Assembly: GCA_037044905.1 (NCBI GenBank) | Contig: JBAOKB010000161.1 | Span: 162,935-226,934, forward strand | Direction of reading: 5' to 3' | Length of the DNA: 64,000 bases | From: Hortaea werneckii | Taxonomy: Eukaryota > Ascomycota > Dothideomycetes > Mycosphaerellales > Teratosphaeriaceae | Shown here: piece by piece, positions 55,444 through 64,000 of the stretch | Layout of the letters: each line of letters starts with the position of its first letter | Numbering within the stretch: the stretch's first letter is position 1 | Program-made: the position numbers and the translations under genes | Notes under the pieces: model-generated | What the model was told of the DNA's origin: nothing | The model's database searches: none | The model's input: only the letters and a program-made list of their open reading frames with translations

Positions 55444-56289
55444 CTAATTTACTGCTTTTCCATTCACCCGTGATCCTTGTACCCGTCCATTGATCTCGAC
55501 ATAGTTCTGACCGATCTTGTTCATACCAGCCTGCAAGATCGAACCGTCACCTCCACTCAAAGACCAAGTTGCACCGAGCTGAAAGAATCGTTCTAGAAGG
55601 TCAAGGCGACCTCCAATTCCTCCAATGCCAATTGGCTTGCCTGCTTTGACACCAGCCGCGATGATCTTTTCCACAGAGTCCAAGTAGCGAGGGTCATCAT
55701 ATTTACCAGGGATTCCGAGGTCTGTGCAAAGATCGTTGGACCCTATCAAGATACCGTCGACACCGTCAATGGCGAAAAACTCGTCTGCAAGCTCGACTGC
55801 GGCAGGCGTCTCGATCATGGGGATTACCATAGTTTCCCTGTTAAGGAGATCGTTGGCAACCAGCGTAGGCACTGTCTGGAAGTTGAGGATAGGTTGATTG
55901 TTGGCACATCCGCGAATACCGAGCGGACCGTACTTCGCATTTCGCACCACGTCTTTGACCTCTTGGACAGTCTCGCAGTGAGGGATAACGACGGCCGCTG
56001 CACCAGCATCTAGAATGCGGCTCAAGTGCCAGTGTGACTTGGATGGAATGCGCACGATAGGACTGACGCCAACGTAGTTGCATGCGAGGACGAGTTGCGA
56101 TACGTCGCGAATGGTCAAAACAGAATGCTCCATGTCGATGAACATGCCATCGATGCCAGCCATCTTGACCATCATAGCGACTTCGTTGCTAACGAAGAAC
56201 TTGCAGGACATGACTGAGCAGACTTCGCCTTTGAGGATGCGGTCCCGCCATGGGTTTGACACTGTGAAGGTTGAGCCGTTTGTCGACAT
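55444..56289 (-). CDS. HpcH/HpaI aldolase (2-keto-3-deoxy-sugar-acid aldolase type)
   Basis: Start at 56289 (MSTNGSTFTVSNPWRDRIL), 281 residues; upstream in-frame ATGs add 38 residues unlike the family. Landmarks of class II pyruvate aldolases: FIDMEHSVLTIRDVSQLVLA, PIVRIPSKSHWHLSRILDAG, VVIPHCETVQEVKDVVRNAK, GPLGIRGCANNQ, MVIPMIETPAAVELADE, GVDGILIGSNDLCTDLGIPG. The metal-binding Glu/Asp and catalytic Arg positions appear intact. Cleaves 2-keto-3-deoxy or 4-hydroxy-2-oxo acids to pyruvate plus an aldehyde. Divergent from a decayed IlvD/EDD dehydratase, the usual upstream step in sugar-acid catabolism. The frame is intact, so probably functional. Confidence 0.88.
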   Translation of the reverse strand: MSTNGSTFTVSNPWRDRILKGEVCSVMSCKFFVSNEVAMMVKMAGIDGMFIDMEHSVLTIRDVSQLVLACNYVGVSPIVRIPSKSHWHLSRILDAGAAAVVIPHCETVQEVKDVVRNAKYGPLGIRGCANNQPILNFQTVPTLVANDLLNRETMVIPMIETPAAVELADEFFAIDGVDGILIGSNDLCTDLGIPGKYDDPRYLDSVEKIIAAGVKAGKPIGIGGIGGRLDLLERFFQLGATWSLSGGDGSILQAGMNKIGQNYVEINGRVQGSRVNGKAVN

Positions 56290-57042
56290 GATGTATGATT
56301 GCGCGTTCAGGATTATAAGAAGGTAGGCGTGAATGCTGTCGATTAAAGCGCTTGGATGCTCATGTGAGTCCAGGGAAGAAGTAACGGAAGAGGGGAAAGG
56401 CACAGCATGATATTGGTAGCAGCGACGTCCTTGTTATATAAGCTCGATGACTTTCTTCTCGGTGGGCCTCGCTTTGGCCAACCATACCGCTCACATCCCT
56501 GATCGAGCGCCGACGAGATCACCGTGGCCTCATCGGCTCTTTTCCGTGCAGAGGTCTAGTGTTGTCTCCGCTGCTGCACTGCGCCCTGGAGATGGTCATT
56601 GGAAGCGTTGCGTCGGCATGGGAACAATGCTTCGGAGGTCGCCCGTGCGGCTACTCAGTCCTTGGAGGGCTGCCGCGAGCGGGGTCTCCAAAAGCCGCTG
56701 TGGGGTTGGCGGAGTATGTCCGACATTGTGTCCGGAGACCGTCCGTGTGAATCCGGCGACTCCACGGGCATCTCCGCGAGGCTCGGACCTGCTCCGTTGG
56801 AGAACTTCCGCCGATGTCAATGCACCAGCGGGGGTTTCCAACGTGATCATGGTGGATACGCTTCTAGTCAGGCGCATTCACACATATCCGCTAGACTGTT
56901 CACGTGACAGCCTTACAACACCCCCTCAACGGATACGAGTCCACACCGACCCATGAACGTCGAGACCGAACATTCCCCTTGCCGGTATTGTTACTGGCTC
57001 TTATTCGATAGCCCAACACAGACACGTAGAAACGCTTGCGAC
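56290..57042. promoter_or_regulatory. Divergent promoter of aldolase and dehydratase pair
   Basis: 753 bp between opposite starts. It is rich in TCCG/CGGA half-sites between about 56615 and 56820 (for example TGTCCGGAGACCGTCC and AATCCGGCGACTCC), as would suit zinc-cluster regulators; this is a visual impression only. Open frames across it have no domain. Confidence 0.4.
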
Positions 57043-57665
57043 ATGTCCAAGCTCCAGAATTACAACCTTGACCGGAATGTGTCAAGAGTGTGTTTGATGG
57101 ACCTGCGACAGAACCTCCTGTCTTATGGCGAAGCCCACTTCTCCTCTTGTCTGCGTAAAGTTTTTATCAAGGCTGGTAATCATAGCGAGGATCTCCTTTC
57201 GCGCCCTCTCGTTGGCATCATCAACGCTCACGCTGGCCTCAATTCAGGCCACGCAATAGTCCTGCAGCTGAACAGAGCCACAAAGCGCGGTGTGCATCTT
57301 GCTAGCTGCTTGGCTATAGAATTCTCAAAGATTAACCTCTATGAATCATTCGCATTGCCTACCAGCATGTTCCCCCGTAAACCTATGTTGATGGATACCA
57401 AGGAGATGAATAAGGCGCAACGGGTAGACTTGTGCATTATGATAGGTATTCGTGACGAAACCGTCCCTGTCAAGCTAATGGGAGGCTTCTCGGCTCACAA
57501 GCTAGTACTACCACTGATAGTTGGACCGGTAATGCCATATTACTTCAAGGGCACTTACATTAGTGCTTGTACAATTTGCAGAAACAACTAATTGGCGTAT
57601 AGAGCTTAAGAGATAGATATCGAGGATATAGCAGGCATCAATCATGAGCTTCCTCCGACGCTACA
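57043..57665 (+). pseudogene. IlvD/EDD dehydratase remnant (sugar-acid or dihydroxy-acid dehydratase)
   Basis: From MSKLQNYNLDRNVSRVCL, the frame gives LLSRPLVGIINAHAGLNSGH, ATKRGVHLASCLAIEFSKIN, YESFALPTSMFPRKPMLMD and VPVKLMGGFSAHKLVLPL, the N-terminal third of the Fe-S-dependent IlvD/EDD family. The Fe-S cysteine expected in the GGCDKTVP motif is Arg here (GIRDETVP), and the later C-x2-C-type box reads SACTICRNN. A stop follows at 57589, but homology-like sequence continues past it and a second stop (LAYRA, EIDIEDIAGINHELPPT) to about 57665, then ends. Mutated ligand, two stops and missing two thirds make it a clear pseudogene. Confidence 0.8.
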
Positions 57666-58498
57666 GAATTCGGAAGTCTTCCACGTTCTATATTGAGACG
57701 TCTGGCTATTATAAAAATTGCTTCCCCCACCGCTGACAAAAAATTGCTGCCCTCTTGCCCTCAAAAACTTCAAGCAGCGGAATAATACTATTGTCTTCAG
57801 CAATGCCACTAGTGCGTGCAATGAATTACTAAGAATCGATTGATGTCCAAAGCGCCGTGATTGATAGGGTCTACATTGAGTTCCTCGTCTCATGCTTCAC
57901 CTGAGGTCCGGTGGTCGATGCCTACCCTCAATCCTTCAAAGAATCCGGGGCGGATTCCATGATAATGCGTGGGGGGCACGGGCCACCGAATTCGCCGGAG
58001 GGGGCAGATTCCATGAAAAACCGGGGGCAGAAGGAATGAAAAGTACCGGTCGGAATCGTTTCAAACTCGGTGAGTTTCCAATCCGTAGGCACTTTACTCG
58101 TGAGTTTTCAACATCGGAGCGGGAGACCCGCGTGGTGAATTGTTATCGCGGTTCGAAAATCCCGACATTCTGTGTGAAGTTCCGCTCGCAAAGGCTTAGG
58201 GTTAGGGTCGGCGGGCGTAACGGCGGTTCGGCTAGAATTGAGGGACCGCCGGAAGCGCAGGCTAGACGCTCGCGAAGAGGTAGGGTAGATAGAAATACAC
58301 CAACAAAGGTGCAGAAAAGCACCCAGCAAGACCACCGACTCTTGTAGCATGTAGCTAACGTTTAACCCCATTATGTGTGACCGCGCCATCGCGACAGGGA
58401 TCGCGAAAATTCTGTGACAGGGGGCGGTGCAGCTGAGCCTAGGCGAGGCCGCCGACCGAAACATTAGGACAGACACGTTGCTCGACAGCTAATACACC
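57666..58498. other. Spacer between the dehydratase remnant and the helicase unit
   Basis: No gene. Contains a short interstitial telomere tract (58197-58209), and a GGCGGATTCCATGA / GGCAGATTCCATGA pair 55 bp apart near 57949 and 58003. 58350-58498 is the helicase leader. Confidence 0.45.
58197..58209 (+). repeat. Interstitial telomeric tract (TTAGGGTTAGGGT)
   Basis: Two telomere units in the same orientation as the chromosome end, 290 bp upstream of the helicase ATG. With the tract at 63635-63648 it brackets the helicase unit. Confidence 0.85.
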
Positions 58499-61400
58499 AT
58501 GGACGCTTTTGAGAGTCTGTTCGTACACTTCCAGAATTTTCAAATCATCGTTTGTAGAGATTGCAAGTTTGCAGTGGTTCTAGACCAAATCAAGGCGCAT
58601 CTTAGCCAAAGTCACTAGACGCTAACAGTGAGCACTAGGAAAGGAATAATCGAACAAGTGGAAAAACTCGACCACGTCGCTTATAGGTCAGAAGACGTCG
58701 TGTACCCCGCCGCCGAACAGGAAGCGATCCAGGAGCTCGGCCCGGTCATCGAGCAATGCTCACAGTGCAAAGCGTGCGGGTTGCTGAGGGAGAGTAAAAA
58801 GGGGATCGAGGCGCACTGTAGAAAGGAACACGGCTGGAACAGCGCCAAAAGCAGAGGAGGTCGAGGGAGTTTGAGGAGTCGACCCGCCGCAAACCAGCCG
58901 TTCACGGAAGGTCACTGCTGTCAGAGATTCTTCAAGTATGCGCAGTGGACTAAGCTCTTTAAAGTGCTACCGCCAGCGCCACGGATGCTAGGAGGCGGTC
59001 ATGGCTGCGAGCCCGAGGACAGGGCGCAGAAGTTGACAGATGAGGTAGCCGATGGACTCAAGAGGAAGCTGCGGGAGGCGCACCATCACAGGAAGGTGAA
59101 CGTCAGCAATGTCAGGTCTGAAATGGATCCATGGCTGGAACACACCAGCTGGGCTCACCATCTGGCTGGGTTTGAGAAAGAAGAGCTACGGGCTAGTCTA
59201 AGTGCGGCGCCAAAGCTTGAGGCGGACGAGCGGGGGATAGAGAGCGTGGATGAAGAAGAGGAGGCGATCGAGAGAGCTTGCAGAGCGACCGGCAGGGTGA
59301 TCAAGAAGGCCATGGACGTCAGCAGTCCGCGGACGATCCCAAGGTCCGCTCTTCACTACGTGAACAGGAAGGAAACCGGGGCCGCGAACAACGAGACTCC
59401 ATTCTACAGCAAACACGAGGCCAGTACGAAGAAGAAATACTCCAGGGTCTGGGTATCAATGCTGAGATATCTTTGGAGGAGTCAGACATGGGAGAACAAG
59501 CCAGACTACACGTTGACGGATGGGCAAGCGAGGAGGCTGGGAGCAATGCAAAGTCTCGCCAGACGAGAGACCGCCGCTCTAGACAAGGGAGCCAGAAAGG
59601 TCTGCGAAGACGAGTTACAATGGTCCATCGTTCTTTTCTGGGCCAGCATGCTCGACCAGGAGCTGCTAGACGACGAGTTCCAAAGCGGCTTTCTGTCCGC
59701 ATTGGCAGTTCTCGGCTTGGACACCGAAGACGCAGGATGGGTAAGCGTGTTCAACTTCACGCCGAAGCTGGCGGCCATCGTCACGGTCTGTAAGGCTCTG
59801 GTGGTGTTCATGGCTTACAAGCAGAGGCAAGACGACATCGACCGGCTGATCGGAGCCGGGATAGGTGAGAGTGAGGCGAGAAAAGAAGCGGTCAGCATTG
59901 TAGAAGGGGTGCACGATATGGTGCCCAGGCTGTTGTGTCTTCAGGAATACGGGGGACCAGCGAGCCCGATGGACAGGGTCTTGCACATGAAGACTTTTGG
60001 AATGAGGATCAGGTTCACGGAGAAAGCCGGGGCACGGGTCACTTGGATGAACAGATGCCAACAGGTCGCCATCGACAAGATCAGCTTCAGCATGGGAGAT
60101 CTCAGAGATGCACTACACTCGCTGTGGGAAAGGTGTCTGGGGAGGCTCACGAAGCGGTTGATGTTCTTACAGCAAGAGGAGGAACTGCCGATCTTGCATC
60201 TGGACAGACTGTTCGACAACCCAAGCGATCTCACCGAGGGTTGGAGCTTCTTGGACGATGAGAGAAACGATGAAGTCTTGGGCAGAGTCAGGAGGCCGGA
60301 CGGGAAAGACGTGGAGAGCAGGAAGTGGTTGTGGAGCCGGGCCATGAGAGAGGACCGAATAACCAAGTACTTTCTACAAAATATCGACATGAGTGAAGTG
60401 AGGGACAGGAGTGAGCTAAAGTGGAACACGACCAAGGTGGAGCAGTACTTCCGGGAGGTGACTCTGTTCAAGGAGGAGCTGATAGTGTTGTGTCACATGG
60501 CAGGGGGAGCTCCAGCCAGAGGGACGGAAGTTGTCAGCATCAGGACCGAGAACGGAGAGAGTGCGCGAGCGCAGAGGGGTGTTTTTGTTGACAATGGCAT
60601 GGTCGAGCTGGTGACGGGCTACCACAAAGGCTACAGCAAGAGCGGCGAAGCGAAGATAATCCACAGGTATCTGCCGCAAGAGGTGGGAAAGCTGTTGGTG
60701 TACCATTTGTGGCTAGTGGAACCGTTCGTGCACATGCTCAGGTGGGAAGTCAGGGGCGAGTTCGACTTCAGCAAATATCTGTGGGAGCCGGAGCCGGAAA
60801 AGAAATGGGAAGGCGAGGTCGACGGAGTCAGGGAGGAGGAGGAGAGTGGGAGCGAAGAAGGAGGAAGGGAAAGCGACGGGGAAGAGGGCAGTTCAGGAAG
60901 CGAGAGCGAATCGAGCACAAGCCCGAGCAGTGAAAGCGAGGCGGATGGAGGTGATGACGAAGGAACGGCAGGAGATCGGATGGTCAGTGGGAGGGAGGCG
61001 CGAAGCAGGCCGAGGAATGGAGGAAAAGCGAAAGAGGGCAAGCTGCAGGCACTCAGCATAGACGGCTTCTGGAACACAGAGAGGCTGAAGAGGGTGATGA
61101 AGAGGGAGCTATCAAAATGCCAGGCCGGATTCTTTGTAACGCCGTCGACATGGAGGCAGCTATACCCAGCCATCCAAAGGGTACACTGCCCAGAGGAAGA
61201 AGTGACAAAACAGCTCGATCGGTTGTACGAAGGAGTAACAACAGAAGATAGGCAGATGCAATCCGGACACAGTAAAAGGATGGAAGAGTTGATCTACGGG
61301 ATCTTGACGACAGAGAACCCGTTCAGCACGCAGTCCGAGCAGGCATCGTTCAGAAAGGTGAGCGTGTCATGGCACCACTTCATCAGGTGGCCGTCCACTG

Positions 61401-63601
61401 CGACAGGTAATGGAAAGCCGACGATCGATCTGGAGAAATACAGGAAGATGGTAGAAGAAGAGAGGTGGGCGAAGTTGAGGAGGGCAGACTTGAACGTGAG
61501 TCTGAGGGAAATGCTGGGGCCGAACGCTTCATTTAGAGGCTCACAACTGGAAGGGCTAAAGGCAATCGTATCGGGCGAGCCGAAGGTAGTAATGGTCATG
61601 AGGACCGGAGGAGGCAAGAGTCTGATGTTCATGCTACCGGCATTCTGCTCAGTCGGAGGGGTGACGGTGGTAGTGGTGCCGTTGATATCGCTAAGGAGCG
61701 ATCTAGAGAGGAGATGCAAGGAGATCGGACTCAACGCCGGGAGATGGCCCGACCAGAGCGCCAGGCACGCGAGGATCGTGCTAGTAACACCCGAGAGCGC
61801 AGTAACGAAGGCGTTCAACAGGTTCATCAACGACAAGCTAGCTACCGGAGAGCTAGACAGGATAGTAGTCGACGAGAGCCACATCGTTCTGGACTCGACA
61901 GAGACATGGAGGCCGAAAGTGCTCGAGCTAGCGGAGTTCGCCAGGAAGGGATGCCAGATGGTGTATCTCACGGCAACGTTGCCACCGAAGGAAGAGTCGA
62001 GCTGGCTCGAAGCGATGGGCTTGGAGAAGAGGACGGTACGGATGATAAGAGACTCGACGACGAGGAGGAACATCGCTTACCAGGTGGTCGAGTACGACCG
62101 GCGAGAAGAAGAGGAGAGGGTAGCGGAGTTGGTAAGAAAGAAACTGGAAGAACACGAGGAGGGACAGATCATAGTGTACTGCCGGAGGGTAGAGCAGTGC
62201 AAGAAGATTGGAGAAGTGCTGAGGTGTCCAGTGTACTACAGGAGGGTCGGAGACGAAGAAATGAAAAGGAAGATTCTGGAACAGCTGGTCAAGGGGACGC
62301 ACAGAGTGTTCGCGGCGACGACAGCGATGGGAATGGGGGTGGATGCACCACACATCAGGGTGGTGGTACACGTGGGAGTGAAGGAATTGGTGAGGGATTA
62401 CGCACAGGAAAGTGGAAGGGCAGGAAGAGATGGAGAGGCAAGCGAGGCGATCTTAATGAGAGGCTACAACACAGTAGGGGGTCGGAAAATCTTGGAGAAG
62501 GGATTCGTGATGGAAAGGGGGATGCACGAATATCTGGAAGGGGAGAAGTGTAGGAGGGTTGTGTTAGACAGGGAGATGGATGGGAGGGCGGACAGGATCG
62601 GATGCGAGAACGGAGAGAAAGTGTGTGATGTATGTAGAGGGTTAACAAGAACGGGAAGGAGGGCGAGGGTTGTAGTGAGGACAGGGGGGTTCGTTCCATC
62701 ACAGCAGCATAGAAGGAGGGAGCAAGAGGAAGCAGACGGGTCAGGGTCAGAGCCGATGGAACAAGGTAGCGAGGATGGAACACCGAGAGGCTCAGAGTTA
62801 GGTACGGACAACGTTGACGACGAGGGAGAATCAGGGTCAGGGTTGGCCGAAGCTGGGGATGAGTGTGAAGAGGCAGCAAAGGAAGGAAGAGGGCTAAAGA
62901 GGGCAAGAAGTATAGGAGAGAGAGAGGAGAGGGAGCGAAGCATAAACGAGGCGAGGACAGGAATGAGTAGAGAGGGAGAAAGAGTGCAAGCGCAGAAGAG
63001 GTCGAGGTTAGCGGAGAGGGCTAGCAGAGAGATAGACAGAGACGAGATGGTGAAGAGGCTAGAGGATTGGACGAAGGTAGGGTGTTCGGTGTGCTGGGCG
63101 CAAGGGCAGATACAACGGGCGAAAAGGGCTCGAGGGTGGGAAGAGTGCAGAGGGCACGGGAAGGAGGCAGGGGAGAGGATGGCGGAAGTGAAGAAGAGGA
63201 TGAAGCGGCTACAGATGGCTCGATTCAGCGGGTGCAATTTCTGCTGGGTGCCGCAGAGCATATGTCAAAGATGGGAAGAGAAGACGGCGGCGTGCGGGAG
63301 TAAAACGGCAGGATATCAGCGAAGCGGAGTTGCGGGGGCAGGATGCCAATACAAGGGAGTGATGGAGGACATAGGAGGGGCGGTAATCAGCCAAAGGATG
63401 TGGGGGAGGGAAGAGAGGGAGGGAAAGGAGTGGGAGTGGGGGTGGGTAGAGGGGGAGATGGAGAGGAGTTTGGGATTTTGGGAGGGGGGAGGGTTGGAAG
63501 AGGACGAATGGGGCCGACTATGGAGGTGGGTGATCCGGAAGCGGGCGACGAACATGATGGAAACGAACGAGTTGGTGAGAATGGTGTATCATATAAGCTG
63601 A
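58499..63601 (+). CDS. Telomere-linked RecQ-like helicase with OrsD zinc fingers and recombinase-like middle; interrupted N-terminus
   Basis: The ATG at 58499 opens MDAFESLFVHFQNFQIIVCR, then CKFAVVLDQIKAHLSQSH, a C2H2 finger of OrsD type. An in-frame TAG at 58616 interrupts it. The same frame then runs 1657 codons to 63601. Second finger CKACGLLRESKKGIEAHCRK (about 58775). Recombinase-like block at 60500-61300: APARGTEVVSIR, TGYHKGYSKSG, TPSTWRQLYP, QSGHSKRMEELIYG, with an acidic Ser/Glu insert (about 60780-61030). RecQ core at 61520-62460: RTGGGKS (Walker A), DESH box, TATLPP, motif VI QESGRAGRDG. The Cys-rich tail has CENGEKVCDVC, CNFCWVPQSIC. Strongly purine-rich coding strand. Such genes occupy last positions before fungal telomeres. 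A GTTCGT..CACTAG intron (58519-58638) would instead skip the TAG in phase. Confidence 0.85.
58616..58618 (+). other. In-frame TAG in the helicase N-terminus
   Basis: The stop follows SQSH, directly after the first zinc finger; the coding frame is unchanged on both sides. CAG to TAG would be a C-to-T change of the kind RIP produces, but one site proves nothing. Alternatively spliced out (see helicase entry). Confidence 0.8.
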
Positions 63602-63634
63602 GATAGAAGAGGGCAGGAGGGAGGAAGGAGGCTG

Positions 63635-63648
63635 AGGGTTAGGGTTAG
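63635..63648 (+). repeat. Short telomeric tract 3' of the helicase
   Basis: AGGGTTAGGGTTAG, about two units, 33 bp after the helicase stop and 170 bp before the terminal array. Confidence 0.85.
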
Positions 63649-63690
63649 CTAGTACAGGGCGAAATGTTAGTGAAATGTAAAAGAGAGAGC

Positions 63691-63816
63691 AAGCCGTTCA
63701 GGGCGCCGACGCCAGGGCCGCCGGAGGCAAGAGGGTTCCAATTGTCGGGAGGAAAAAGAGAGAGAAAAGGAAAGGGGAAGCCGTTCAGGGCGCCGACGCC
63801 AGGGCCGCCGGAGGCA
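63691..63816 (+). repeat. 39-bp direct repeat, two exact copies, 87-bp offset
   Basis: Copies at 63691-63729 and 63778-63816 are identical, beginning AAGCCGTTCAGGGCGCC and ending GCCGCCGGAGGCA. The intervening 48 bp is purine-rich. The second copy joins directly to the telomere array. Confidence 0.9.
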
Positions 63817-63954
63817 TAGGGTTAGGGTTAGGGTTAGGGTTAGGGTTAGGGTTAGGGTTAGGGTTAGGGTTAGGGTTAGGGTTAGGGTTAGGGTTAGGGT
63901 TAGGGTTAGGGTTAGGGTTAGGGTTAGGGTTAGGGTTAGGGTTAGGGTTAGGGT
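63817..63954 (+). repeat. Terminal telomere array (TTAGGG)n, about 23 units
   Basis: Uninterrupted TAGGGT units over 138 bp with no variant repeat, G-rich strand running toward the window end as expected for a right-hand chromosome end. About 140 bp is within the normal range for filamentous ascomycetes. Confidence 0.97.
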
Positions 63955-64000
63955 AGGTGCTGTTCAGGGAACAAACCAAGTTACGTTTAACCTTAGCAAT
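63955..64000. other. Untrimmed Oxford Nanopore native-barcode adapter (artefact)
   Basis: After the telomere comes one A (as left by dA-tailing), then exactly 45 bases: GGTGCTG, a 24-base block beginning TTCAGGGAAC and ending GTTACGT, and TTAACCTTAGCAAT. Recalled from ONT documentation, the flanks are those of the reverse native barcode oligo, and the 24-mer is the reverse complement of native barcode 08. Not genomic. Confidence 0.93.

Larger units (their letters stand above)
63602..63816. other. Telomere-adjacent spacer
   Basis: G/A-rich non-coding DNA between the helicase stop and the telomere, with a short telomeric tract and two 39-bp direct repeats. Confidence 0.7.

Noticed and set aside
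56447..56956. 169-residue plus-strand frame in the aldolase/dehydratase promoter
   Set aside because: No domain, Arg/Ser/Pro-rich composition, and both strands are equally open; more likely regulatory DNA.
60631..62906. Several long minus-strand frames opposite the helicase, rich in Ser/Leu/Pro
   Set aside because: Products of the purine-rich coding strand, which reads as pyrimidine-rich stop-free complement; no domains.
63785..63979. Minus-strand frame of Pro-Asn repeats at the window end
   Set aside because: Translation of the telomere array.
63955..64000. Initially read as a subtelomeric element beyond an interstitial telomere
   Set aside because: Length and flanks match an ONT native barcode adapter exactly, so the array is terminal.

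Overview
The window is the right-hand end of a chromosome (or contig) of a filamentous ascomycete, most likely a Dothideomycete. The evidence is 46-130 bp GT-AG introns with GCTAAC/GCTGAC-like branch sites, fungal orthologues (DAD1, PEX12, MCH1, ENV9-like SDR, TYW1, Zn2Cys6 regulator), and a terminal (TTAGGG)n array at 63817-63954. The last 45-46 bases are not biological: they match an untrimmed Oxford Nanopore native-barcode adapter, so the telomere is the real sequence end and the assembly is nanopore-derived. That matters for the annotation, because several conserved genes (PEX12, the G-patch protein) carry single-base frame breaks that may be basecalling errors.

Layout. 0-23 kb is gene-dense core: LYC1-like acetyltransferase, two lineage-type hypotheticals, a TMEM19/DUF92 membrane protein, a G-patch protein, an ENV9-like SDR, TYW1, MCH1, a Zn2Cys6 transcription factor and a two-domain flavin monooxygenase. 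22.6-29.3 kb is a small sugar/polyol group: an aldo-keto reductase divergent from a Gfo/Idh/MocA dehydrogenase, followed by an MFS sugar transporter. 31-40.2 kb holds two hypotheticals, a long coiled-coil protein, a DUF924 protein, DAD1 (kinetochore) and PEX12 (peroxisome import).

40.2-58 kb is accessory subtelomere. Coding density falls, the genes are unrecognised and often frame-broken, and local duplications are frequent (44.8, 46.2, 48.3, 50.5-51.1 and 51.9-52.2 kb). It also carries an SNF2-helicase fragment and a probably functional HpcH/HpaI aldolase divergent from a decayed IlvD/EDD dehydratase, which looks like the remains of a sugar-acid catabolic pair.

58.2-63.6 kb is a telomere-linked RecQ helicase unit of about 1,700 codons, read toward the telomere and bracketed by short TTAGGG tracts. 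Its N-terminal half has OrsD-type zinc fingers. Its middle contains a set of residues spaced like a tyrosine recombinase active site, ahead of the RecQ helicase core. This zinc-finger/recombinase-like/helicase composite is the best candidate in the window for an under-described, possibly telomere-targeted system.
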